Origin: Kitasatospora phosalacinea
Lineage (GTDB): Bacteria; Actinomycetota; Actinomycetes; Streptomycetales; Streptomycetaceae
NCBI RefSeq assembly: GCF_030268885.1
Contig: NZ_BSSA01000007.1
Location: forward strand, 186,001-250,000
Reading direction: 5' to 3'
DNA length: 64,000 nucleotides
The position numbers were made by a program, and so were the translations under genes. This document shows positions 1 to 7,317 of the stretch, piece by piece; the stretch's first letter is position 1; every line of letters begins with the position of its first letter. A model generated the notes under the pieces. The model saw nothing but the letters and a program-made list of their open reading frames with translations, did no database searches and had not been told where the DNA came from.

Positions 1-667
1 TGAACTCGGTGGAGTGCCGGGAGGTGAAGGAGGGCTCGGCCCGGAACACCGGACCGATCTCGAAGACCCGGTCGATGCCGCCCGCGATCGCCATCTGCTT
101 GTAGAACTGCGGGGACTGGGCCAGGTACGCCTTGCGGTCGAAGTACCCGACCTCGAACACCTCCGCACCGGACTCGGAGGCCGTCCCCATCAGCTTCGGC
201 GTGTGCAGCTCGGTGCAGCCCTGCTCGGCGGCGACCTCGCGCATCGCCCGTTCGACCGTGGTCTGCACCTCGAACACCAGCCGCCGCTCCGGGCGCCGGA
301 CGTCCAGGAACCGCCAGTTCAGCCGCTGCTCGGCCCTGGTCCCCGGTCCGATCGGCAGCCCCGGCTCGGCCGCCGACACCACCTCGACCCGCTCCGGGAC
401 GATCTCCAGCCCGCCCAGCTTCACCACCGGGTTGGCCACCACCCGCCCCGTCACCACCACCGCCGACTCGACGGTCAGCCCCCGCAGCAGCTCGCCGAGC
501 GCGTCCTCCCCGCCCCCGCGCCGGTGCGTGACCTGCACCGCCCCCGTGTGGTCCCGCACCACCACGAACTGCACCTTGCTCTGCAGCCGCAGCGTGTCGA
601 CCCACCCCTTGACCGTCACCGTCCGCCCGATCGCGGACGGCAGCTCACCGACGAGGACGCGCACCAT
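1..667 (-). CDS. aspS: Archaeal-type aspartate--tRNA(Asp/Asn) ligase, 3' part beyond window
   Basis: Charges tRNA with aspartate in the cytoplasm. Only the first 222 codons are present; the gene runs off the left edge. The N-terminus (MVRVLVGELP..., then VKGWVDTLR and FVVVRDHTGAVQV) is an OB-fold anticodon-binding domain, followed by the class II core with FLDVRRP, TELHTPKLMGTASESGAEVF, AYLAQSPQFYKQ and FEIGPVFRAE. TELHTPKL and AYLAQSPQFYKQ are hallmarks of the archaeal/eukaryal AspRS group, not of the longer bacterial AspS. Start is the ATG at 667-665, with AGGGAG 10 bases upstream. Such bacterial copies are often non-discriminating and feed Asn-tRNA transamidation, but this cannot be decided from a partial gene. 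AsnRS is less likely because of the PKLMGTASESGAEVF segment. Confidence 0.85.
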   Translation of the reverse strand, partial: MVRVLVGELPSAIGRTVTVKGWVDTLRLQSKVQFVVVRDHTGAVQVTHRRGGGEDALGELLRGLTVESAVVVTGRVVANPVVKLGGLEIVPERVEVVSAAEPGLPIGPGTRAEQRLNWRFLDVRRPERRLVFEVQTTVERAMREVAAEQGCTELHTPKLMGTASESGAEVFEVGYFDRKAYLAQSPQFYKQMAIAGGIDRVFEIGPVFRAEPSFTSRHSTEF

Positions 668-897
668 GCCGAAGCAACTCCCTGGGTTGCGGGCGCGTTG
701 TTCGCGCCACGAGAAGAGCGGTAGACGGCCGCCCGAGGACGCGCCCACGCTAACCCGCCCGCTCCCCTCCCCACCTCCGGTTTTTCCCCGTTCGCCGCAC
801 GCCCCGCCGCCGCCGACACTACGATGACCCGACTCGGGTGCGCCCGGGCGGAACTGATGGATCGTCAGATGTGCGTGCGTTCCGGGGAGGCCGCCCG

Positions 898-2535
898 ATG
901 GGCGAGGATGCGTGGAACAGATCGGCGCTGCGGGCGGGGACCTTGTCGAGGCTGCTCGCCCTGACCGACACCCTGGTCGAGCAGGTGGCGCTGCCGGAAC
1001 CGCAGGCGCCCACCCGGCGCCTGCTGGTGGTCGACCCGCTCGACCCGCCGGTCACGGACCGGGCCGGAGCCGTCCTGATCGCGATCGGGGTCGACCCGCG
1101 CTCGGCGGCGGCCGAGGACCTGCTGCGCGACGCGGGCGCGGACCGGGTGACGGCCGTGGTGCTGCGCGGAGTGGACGACCGGGCCCGCAGGGAACGGCTG
1201 GGGGAGGTCGCGGAACGGGCCGGGACGGCCCTGCTGCTGCGCACGTCCTGGGCCGACTGGCAGACGGTGATCAGCAGGATGCGGGCCGCCCTGGAGAGCC
1301 CGGCCCCGGAGAGCGACAACGTGCCGCTGGGCGACCTCGCCGCCCTGGCCCGGCAGATCGCCCGCCAGGTCGGAGCGGGGGTGACCATCGAGGACCCGGA
1401 CTCCCGGGTCCTCGCGCACCACGCGGTGAGCGCCGACCTGGACCGGATCCGGCTGTGGACCGTCCTGACCGGCGCCGTCCCCGAGGAGCGGCGCCGGGCG
1501 ATGGACCAGGACGGCTTCTTCAAGCAGCTCTGGTCCTCGAACCAGGTGCTGCACCGCCTCCCCCACGGGGACGTGCCCGAGCGGATGGCCGTCGCGGTGC
1601 AGGCGGGCGACATGCGCCTCGGCTCGATCTGGGTGGCCGCGATCACCGGGAAACCCCTGCGGGCGAGCACCATCGAGGTGCTGCGGACGGCCGCCGAGAC
1701 CGCCGCCGCCCACCTGCTGTACCACCACGCGCACCACGACGCCCGCAACGCCCTGCTGCTGGCTGCGGCCCGCGCGGTGCTCGACGGCCCGGGCTCGGGC
1801 CTCCTGCTCGCCGGGCACAGCGGCATGCCCGCCGACGCCCGCTGCGCCGTCCTGGCCGTCGGCACGTCCGGCCCGGTGGACGACGACTGCCGGGTCCGGC
1901 TGGAACAGGGGGTGCGCATGCACCCGTCCCGCCCCGGAACCGACCACCTGATCCTCCCGGTCGCCCGCGGCGTCCTGGTCCTGCTCGGCGGCCTCGCGAA
2001 GGACCCCGCCAGGGCCCGGGACCAGGTCGGCGACTACGGCCGCCAGCTGTCCGCCGCCCTGTCGGAGCGGCTGGGCACCCGGGTGCTGATCGGCCTCGGC
2101 CCGGTCCAGGCCCGGCTGGACGACGCCGCCCGCTCCCGCCGGGCCGCCGACCTGGCCCTGGGCGGGCTGCTGTTCGCCCGCGAGAAACCCGACACCGGCT
2201 GCGCCACCGTCGAGCAGGTCGCCGACGCGGTGGCCCTGCGGCAGGTCGTCGAGACGGTGGACGGACTGCCGCTGCCGGTGCGGACCTCGGTGTCCCGGCT
2301 CGCGGACGCCCCGGCCCAGGACGGCCACCACCCGCTGGAACTGCTGTCCGCCTACCTGCGCCACGGCGAGCGGAAGGGCCCGGCGGCCGACGCGCTCGGC
2401 ATCCCCCGCGCCACCTTCGCCCGCCAGTTCGCGAAGCTGCTCAGGACCGCCGGGCTGGACGCGGACAGCGCCGACGCCGTCCTGCTCGCCCGCATCCAGC
2501 TGCTGGTGCGCGAGCACCGGGCCGCCCGGGGCTGA
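898..2535 (+). CDS. PucR-family transcriptional regulator
   Basis: A 545-residue regulator. The N-terminal half is a poorly conserved sensory region; residues from about 140 to 240 (VPLGDLAALARQIARQVGAG, IEDPDSRVLAHHAVS) resemble a GAF-like sensor, and the C-terminus carries a PucR-type helix-turn-helix (LLSAYLRHGERKGPAADALG... RATFARQFAKLLRTAG). Related proteins regulate purine, amino-acid or amine catabolism, but the ligand here is unknown. The start is the ATG at 898, preceded by GGGGAGG at a good distance; a GTG at 838 would add 20 residues with no ribosome-binding site. It lies next to, and reads in the same direction as, a PLP-dependent decarboxylase that is a plausible target. A strong hairpin follows the stop, so it is probably monocistronic. 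Confidence 0.8.
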   Translation: MGEDAWNRSALRAGTLSRLLALTDTLVEQVALPEPQAPTRRLLVVDPLDPPVTDRAGAVLIAIGVDPRSAAAEDLLRDAGADRVTAVVLRGVDDRARRERLGEVAERAGTALLLRTSWADWQTVISRMRAALESPAPESDNVPLGDLAALARQIARQVGAGVTIEDPDSRVLAHHAVSADLDRIRLWTVLTGAVPEERRRAMDQDGFFKQLWSSNQVLHRLPHGDVPERMAVAVQAGDMRLGSIWVAAITGKPLRASTIEVLRTAAETAAAHLLYHHAHHDARNALLLAAARAVLDGPGSGLLLAGHSGMPADARCAVLAVGTSGPVDDDCRVRLEQGVRMHPSRPGTDHLILPVARGVLVLLGGLAKDPARARDQVGDYGRQLSAALSERLGTRVLIGLGPVQARLDDAARSRRAADLALGGLLFAREKPDTGCATVEQVADAVALRQVVETVDGLPLPVRTSVSRLADAPAQDGHHPLELLSAYLRHGERKGPAADALGIPRATFARQFAKLLRTAGLDADSADAVLLARIQLLVREHRAARG

Positions 2536-2538
2536 CCG

Positions 2539-2590
2539 GGTGGTGCGCGGGCGCCGGATCCGCGGGTGGATCCGGTGCCCGCGCGCCACC
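2539..2590 (+). terminator. Hairpin terminator after the PucR gene
   Basis: A nearly perfect inverted repeat with 23-base arms (21 pairs match) around the loop GCGGGT begins three bases after the regulator stop codon. There is no U-tract, as is usual in Streptomyces. It separates the regulator from the decarboxylase. Confidence 0.6.
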
Positions 2591-2910
2591 CCGGCCCGGC
2601 CCGGGCCGCCGCACGCCGTCGCCCGCCCCGCCGGGGCCCCGTTCCCGGTGTCCGCCGCCCGCCCGCACCCGTCGGACGCCCCGCCCGGACCGGCCCGCAC
2701 CGCACCGGCACGCCCGGGCCGCCGCCCGCGCACCGCACCGGCCGCGAGCGGTCCCCGCCGCGGTGCGCCGCGTCCGGACCGGCACCGGAAACCCGGATCG
2801 GCGGGGACTGCTCAGGGGCCGCCGCCGCGGCCATCCTGGAACCACGGCCCCGGCCCACGTCCGGCCCGGGCCCGGTCCCCCTTCCTGCCGACCCGTGCGG
2901 AGCGTGCCCC
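2591..2910. other. Intergenic region upstream of decarboxylase
   Basis: About 320 bases without a convincing gene. It is C/G-rich and low in complexity; the open frames crossing it continue into both neighbours and have no coding signature of their own. It presumably carries the promoter of the downstream decarboxylase, but no clear -10/-35 pair or operator can be named. Confidence 0.4.
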
Positions 2911-4227
2911 GTGTCCGAACACCGCCCCTTCCCCCTGATCGGCCCCGAACGGCGCGAACTCGTCCTGCGCGCGGCCGTCCGACAGGGCCTGCTCGACCCG
3001 GAGCGGGCCCCGCTGGCCGCCTTCCTCGACCTGGACGCCGTCACGGAGACGGTGGCCGCCCTGCACGCCGCGTTCCCCGCCGGGTCGGAGGTGCGGCACG
3101 CCTTCGCCGCCAAGGCCAACCCGCTCGGTCCGGTGCTGCGCCTCCTGCGCGGCCTGGGCATGGGCTGCGAGGTGGCCAGCCCCGGCGAGTTCGCGCAGGC
3201 GCTGGCCGCGGGCTTCCCCCCGGAACTGATCGTGCTGGACTCCCCCGCCAAGACCCGCGGCGAACTGGCCCTCGCGCTGGAGCTCGGCGTCAGCGTCAAC
3301 ATCGACAACTGGCAGGAACTCGCCCGCGTCGACGCGCTCCTGGCCGACCGCCGCAGTTCCTCCCGGATCGGCGTCCGGATCAACCCGCAGGTCGGCGGCG
3401 GCCGGATCGCCGCGATGAGCACCGCCACCGCCACCTCGAAGTTCGGCATCCCGCTCGCCGACACCGGCAACGCCGCCCGCCTGGTCGAAGCCTTCCGCGC
3501 CCGCCCCTGGCTCACCGAACTGCACTGCCACGTCGGCTCCCAGGGCATCGACCTCGACCTGATGGCCACCGGCATCGCCACCACCGCCGCCTTCGCCGAA
3601 CGGATCAACCGGGAGCTGGGCCGCCGTCAGGTCACCGGGATCGACCTCGGCGGCGGCCTCCCGGTCAACTTCGCCGACGACCGCACCGCCCCCGGCTGGG
3701 ACGCCTACCTGCAGCGGCTGCGCGCCCACGCCCCCGTCCTGTTCGACGGCGGCTACCGGCTGACCACCGAGTTCGGCCGCTCCGTGCTCGCCAAGTCGGG
3801 CTTCGTCGCCTCGTACGTCGAGTACACCAAGGAGTCCGGCGGCCGTCCCATCGCCATCGGCCACGCCGGAGCCCAGGTCGCCACCCGCACCGTGTTCGCC
3901 CCCGACAGCTGGCCGATCCGGATCAGCGCCCACCACCCCACCGGCGCCCCCAAGCACGGCCCCCTCGTCCCCCAGGACGTGGCCGGCCCCTGCTGCTTCG
4001 CAGGCGACCTGGTCGCCCGGGCCCGCCCGCTCCCGCTGCTGGCCCCCGGCGACCTGTACTGCCTCCTGGACTGCGGGGCCTACTACCCCTCCAACCACTT
4101 CGCCTACAACTCCCTCCCCGAGCCCGCCGTCCACGGCGCCACCACCGCCCCCGACGGCACCGTCCGCTTCGAGACCCTGCGCCCCGCCCAGAGCATCGAC
4201 GACCTGGTCGCCCGCACCGGCGCCTGA
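2911..4227 (+). CDS. Fold-type III PLP-dependent decarboxylase, DAP decarboxylase-like
   Basis: A 438-residue enzyme of the alanine racemase/ornithine-DAP decarboxylase fold. The PLP lysine is in HAFAAKANP (about Lys68), the glycine-rich phosphate loop in DLGGGLPV, and the TIM-barrel histidine in HCHVGSQ. Two family motifs are atypical: EPGRS of LysA reads EFGRS, and the CESGD segment reads CCFAGD. The C-terminal NYNSRPRP segment reads HFAYNSLPEP. It is therefore probably not the housekeeping LysA and may act on another diamino acid. The GTG start at 2911 gives an N-terminus of normal length. It is followed after 21 bases by a tiny membrane-peptide gene and preceded by a PucR regulator, which together may form one functional unit. 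Confidence 0.75.
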   Translation: MSEHRPFPLIGPERRELVLRAAVRQGLLDPERAPLAAFLDLDAVTETVAALHAAFPAGSEVRHAFAAKANPLGPVLRLLRGLGMGCEVASPGEFAQALAAGFPPELIVLDSPAKTRGELALALELGVSVNIDNWQELARVDALLADRRSSSRIGVRINPQVGGGRIAAMSTATATSKFGIPLADTGNAARLVEAFRARPWLTELHCHVGSQGIDLDLMATGIATTAAFAERINRELGRRQVTGIDLGGGLPVNFADDRTAPGWDAYLQRLRAHAPVLFDGGYRLTTEFGRSVLAKSGFVASYVEYTKESGGRPIAIGHAGAQVATRTVFAPDSWPIRISAHHPTGAPKHGPLVPQDVAGPCCFAGDLVARARPLPLLAPGDLYCLLDCGAYYPSNHFAYNSLPEPAVHGATTAPDGTVRFETLRPAQSIDDLVARTGA

Positions 4228-4248
4228 CCCGACGACGAAGGACCGCCC

Positions 4249-4416
4249 ATGTCCCGCACCCGCCACCAGCGCCCGGCCCGCCGACTGCCGCCCGCCGACC
4301 ACGCCCTGCTGGTCGTCGTCATCGTCGTCCTCGCCCGCACCCCCGACCCCGCCCACCTCCTCGCCACCGCCACCCTCCTCGCCGCCCGCCTCGCCCCCCT
4401 CCTCCGCACCCCCTGA
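4249..4416 (+). CDS. Small hydrophobic protein downstream of decarboxylase
   Basis: A 55-residue protein, basic at the N-terminus (MSRTRHQRPARR) with one hydrophobic stretch (HALLVVVIVVLA) and a second amphipathic Ala/Leu-rich helix. It begins 21 bases after the decarboxylase stop with GAAGGA just upstream of the ATG, so it is probably co-translated or co-transcribed with it. A strong terminator follows directly. I do not recognise a family; it could be a membrane-anchoring companion or a leaderless small peptide. Confidence rests on the ribosome-binding site, spacing and position, not on homology. Confidence 0.5.
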   Translation: MSRTRHQRPARRLPPADHALLVVVIVVLARTPDPAHLLATATLLAARLAPLLRTP

Positions 4417-4421
4417 ACCAC

Positions 4422-4461
4422 GCAACGGCCCTCCCCCGCGCGCTGCGGGGAGGGCCGTTGC
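4422..4461 (+). terminator. Strong hairpin terminator of the decarboxylase unit
   Basis: An inverted repeat with GCAACGGCCCTCCCC-type arms and a short GC loop ends six bases after the 55-residue gene. The stem is about 15 pairs. Confidence 0.75.
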
Positions 4462-4531
4462 CGAACCCGCCCACCCGGCAGGCTGGAAGCGTCACGGCCT
4501 CGGGCAGGAAGGCGCCGCCCAGCGCTCCCAC

Positions 4532-4903
4532 CAACTCGGTGACCAACTCGCCGTCGAAGCCGACCCGTACGGCCGTGCAGGCCGGATGATGCGCGCGCTC
4601 GCCCACCAGGCGCTCAGCCTCGAGCAGCCGCGCAACTGCCTCGCGCTGATCGAGAACGCCCTCCGACGAAGCGTCGGGCGCGTGGACGGGCGGACCGAGG
4701 CGCTGCTCCACGTCACCCACGCGGGTACCGAGCAGCAGCACCGGGCGGCACTGGTCCGTTGGGACTCCGAGAAGTACGAGCGGGTCCACGCCCTCACCTA
4801 CGCCGACCTCGGGGACACTCGATCCGGCCGCAGCCGGCGATCCACCGCAGTCGCGGAGTCCCGGGGGTCAGCGACCTGGAACGCCGCGCTCGCGAGGCAC
4901 TGA
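4532..4903 (+). pseudogene. Remnant of a TPR-containing XRE-type regulator
   Basis: The translated frame reads RMMRALAHQALSLEQPRN, CLALIENALRR, GRVDGRTEALLHVTHA and then, abruptly, KYERVHALTYADLG. These pieces resemble the C-terminal TPR part of large Streptomyces helix-turn-helix/TPR regulators, where HVTHA and the RVHALT segment are normally separated by some 70-80 residues. No DNA-binding domain or credible start exists upstream; sequence before about 4530 is unrelated. I read this as a 5'-truncated gene with an internal deletion. Codon use still resembles genuine coding sequence, so decay is probably recent. The adjacent NUDIX remnant fits, as these two genes are often neighbours. Confidence 0.55.
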
Positions 4904-4951
4904 CCTGATAGCCCCACCGCCGGAAGGGACCGAACCCGCGGCCCGGAGGCC

Positions 4952-5176
4952 GAGTTCGCACAGGGCAGGTGGGACCTCCCCGTCGGCAAGCACGAGCCGG
5001 GCGGGCCGATCACCCGGACCGCCGTGCGCGAACTCGCCGACGGAGAGCCCGAGAAGCACTCCGAAGTCGCCCGGGTGAGCACGGAGGCCCTCCCGCAGGA
5101 ATTCGTCTCCACCACGGGAACGGCCCTCGGCCGGTACCTCCAAGACAGCCCCGGCGTCTCGCTCGACTCGTGGTGA
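4952..5176 (+). pseudogene. NUDIX hydrolase remnant with internal deletion
   Basis: The frame ending at the TGA at 5174-5176 reads WDLPVGKHEPGGPITRTAVREL, where a NUDIX box (GX5EX7REUXEEXGU) should continue, but jumps after REL straight to ADGEPEKHSEV and then EALPQEFVSTTGTALGRYLQ and GVSLDSW. Intact homologues keep the EETG part of the catalytic box and about 40 more residues at that point. The metal-binding glutamates are therefore lost and the 5' end is missing too. It cannot be an active hydrolase. No start codon or ribosome-binding site of its own is visible. Confidence 0.65.
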
Positions 5177-5240
5177 CCCCGCGACGATCGAGTCGACATC
5201 GGCTCCACCCGAGCCCGCCGACACGGCACCACGCAGAAGC

Positions 5241-5270
5241 GGCCCCGCACTCGGTCAGGAGTGCGGGGCC
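5241..5270. terminator. Perfect 12-base-pair hairpin
   Basis: Arms GGCCCCGCACTC and GAGTGCGGGGCC flank a six-base loop GGTCAG. It lies 21 bases beyond the stop of the minus-strand permease and probably terminates it; it may also stop readthrough from the decayed genes on the plus strand. Confidence 0.75.
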
Positions 5271-5291
5271 ACCGGCGCGACCGGGACCGGG

Positions 5292-6755
5292 TCAGAGCAG
5301 ACCGAGGGCCGGCATCAGGTAGTAGAAGGCGAAGACCGCGGCGACGGCGTACATCGCGATCGGGACGGTGCGGCCGCGGCCCGCGACGAGGCGCAGGACG
5401 CAGAAGGTGATGAAGCCGAAGCCGATGCCGTTGGTGATGGAGTAGGTGAACGGCATCATCACGATGGTGACGAAGGCGGGCATCGCGATGGTGTAGTCGG
5501 ACCAGTCGATCTCCTTGATGGAGTTCGCCAGGATCAGGAAACCGACGGTGACCAGGGCGGGGGTGGCCGCCTGGGCGGGGACCATGGTCGCGAGGGGGGT
5601 GAGGAAGAGGGCGAGCAGGAAGAGCGCGCCGGTGACGATCGAGGCGAAGCCGGTGCGGGCCCCCTCGCCGACGCCCGCGGTGGACTCGACGAAGCAGGTG
5701 TTCGCGGAGGCGGAGGTCGCACCGCCCGCGGCGGTGGCGATGCCGTCGACCATCAGGACCTTGTTGATGCCCGGGAGGTCGCCCTTCTCGTCGAGCAGGT
5801 GGGCCTCGTCGGCGACGCCGAGGATGGTGCCCATCGCGTCGAAGAAGCAGCTCATCAGCACGGTGAAGACGAACAGGATGCCGGTCAGCACGCTGACGTG
5901 CTGGAAGCCGCCGAACAGGCTGAAGTGGCCGACCAGGCCGAAGTCGGGGGTGGCGACGGGGTTGCCGGGCCAGGCGGGGACGGTGAGGCCCCAGCTGTCG
6001 GCGGAGAGGTCGGCGAACTGCTGGATGACCACCGCGACGGCGGTCATCACGGCGATGGAGATCAGGATCGCGCCGGGGACCTTGCGGACGACCAGGGCCA
6101 GGGTGAGCAGCAGGCCGAGGATGAAGATCAGCACCGGCCAGCCGTGCAGGTGCCCGCCGGCGCCGAGCTGGAGCGGGACGGTGGTGTGGGCGGCGTCCGG
6201 CATGCGGGTGACGAAGCCGGAGTCGACCAGGCCGACCAGGGTGATGAACAGGCCGATGCCGATCGCGATGGCCTTGCGCAGGCCGAGCGGGACGGCGCTC
6301 ATGACGCGCTCGCGCAGGCCGGTGGCGACCAGCAGCATGATCGCGAAACCGGCCAGGACGACCATGCCCATGGCGTCGGGCCAGGTCATCTGGGGGGCGA
6401 GCTGGAGCGCCACGATGGTGTTGACGCCCAGGCCCGCGGCGAGGCCGATCGGGACGTTGCCGATGACGCCCATCAGCAGGGTGGTCAGGCCGGCGGTGAG
6501 CGCGGTCGCGGTGACCAGCTGTCCGCCGTCGAGGTGCGTGTTGTTCATGTCCGTGGCCGAGGCCAGGATGATCGGGTTGAGCACCAGGATGTACGCCATC
6601 GTGAAGAACGTGGCGACACCACCGCGGATCTCGCGGGGCAGGGTGGAGCCCCGCTCGGAGATCCTGAAGAAGCGGTCCAGGGCGCCGGACGGGGGCTTCG
6701 GCGCGTTCTGGGAGGGCTCGGGCGACGCGGTGGTCGACTGGGCCTGCGGAGACAT
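5292..6755 (-). CDS. NCS2-family purine permease (AzgA/PbuG type)
   Basis: A 487-residue integral membrane transporter for a nucleobase, probably adenine, guanine or hypoxanthine, by proton symport. Family signatures are TLPREIRGGVATFFTMAYILVLNP near the N-terminus, LAAGLGVNTIVA, GLRKAIAIGIGLFITLVGL, a central SCFFDAMGTILGV and STAGVGEGARTGFASIV; about 12 membrane segments are visible. The start at 6755 (MSPQAQSTT) follows GAGGAC; an upstream in-frame codon at 6881 would add an unlikely 42 residues. It stands alone between a terminator and divergent DUF2530. Direct GGTCAC repeats 10 bases apart lie upstream near 6874-6891 and could be a regulator site. Exact substrate is not readable. Confidence 0.88.
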   Translation of the reverse strand: MSPQAQSTTASPEPSQNAPKPPSGALDRFFRISERGSTLPREIRGGVATFFTMAYILVLNPIILASATDMNNTHLDGGQLVTATALTAGLTTLLMGVIGNVPIGLAAGLGVNTIVALQLAPQMTWPDAMGMVVLAGFAIMLLVATGLRERVMSAVPLGLRKAIAIGIGLFITLVGLVDSGFVTRMPDAAHTTVPLQLGAGGHLHGWPVLIFILGLLLTLALVVRKVPGAILISIAVMTAVAVVIQQFADLSADSWGLTVPAWPGNPVATPDFGLVGHFSLFGGFQHVSVLTGILFVFTVLMSCFFDAMGTILGVADEAHLLDEKGDLPGINKVLMVDGIATAAGGATSASANTCFVESTAGVGEGARTGFASIVTGALFLLALFLTPLATMVPAQAATPALVTVGFLILANSIKEIDWSDYTIAMPAFVTIVMMPFTYSITNGIGFGFITFCVLRLVAGRGRTVPIAMYAVAAVFAFYYLMPALGLL

Positions 6756-6960
6756 GTCGGGGGTCCTCGATCGGGAGAGGCCGGGGGAGACCGGGCGAAG
6801 CAAGGTGGGGGGCATTTCAGTATGTCGATTCCGGTCGTGCACGCGCCATCTTCGCGCGTAGAGTGAACCCATTACGGTCACGACTGGTCACAAACCCGTC
6901 GCACACGGCCGCGCCACCCACCGCAGCCCCCCGCCGGGGCGGCCCCGTAGGCTAGGGCCC

Positions 6961-7230
6961 ATGCCCAAGACCGCGCTGCGCACCGCTCCCCCACCCCTGG
7001 AGGGGAACGACGTCGCCATCGTCGGCACCGGCACGGTGCTGTGGTTCCTCGGCTTCGTGGCCCTGGTGCCGTTCCAGGGGTGGCTGTCCGACCACGGCCA
7101 CGGCAGCTGGCCGTGGATCTGCCTGTCCGGCGGCCTGCTCGGCCTGATCGGCCTCAAGTACTGCACGGCCCGCCGGGCCGCGATCCGCCGCGCCCGCGCC
7201 GCCGAGGCGGCCGGGGAACCGGTGGCCTGA
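6961..7230 (+). CDS. DUF2530 small membrane protein
   Basis: An 89-residue protein with PPPLEGNDVAIV followed by two membrane helices (VLWFLGFVALVPFQGWL and WPWICLSGGLLGLIGLKYC) and a basic tail. This matches the DUF2530 family of actinobacteria, of unknown function. It is expressed divergently from the purine permease and lies 87 bases ahead of the P-type ATPase gene, with which it may be co-transcribed. The short cytosolic tail RRAAIRRARAAEAAG is strongly basic. Confidence 0.8.
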   Translation: MPKTALRTAPPPLEGNDVAIVGTGTVLWFLGFVALVPFQGWLSDHGHGSWPWICLSGGLLGLIGLKYCTARRAAIRRARAAEAAGEPVA

Positions 7231-7317
7231 CCTCCGCCGCCGGGCCGCCACCCGTCCGGCCGGAAACCGCCCCGAGGCGGGGCGCACCGGACAAAACGCC
7301 CACCTAGAGTCGGTGCC

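Noticed and set aside
2911..4227. Calling the decarboxylase lysA
   Set aside because: The EPGRS and CESGD motifs of DAP decarboxylase are altered and no lysine-pathway gene is adjacent.
912..4589. Very long plus-strand open frame rich in Arg, Pro and Gly
   Set aside because: It overlaps the PucR and decarboxylase genes in another frame. Low-complexity Arg/Pro/Gly composition is the usual shadow of GC-rich coding sequence.
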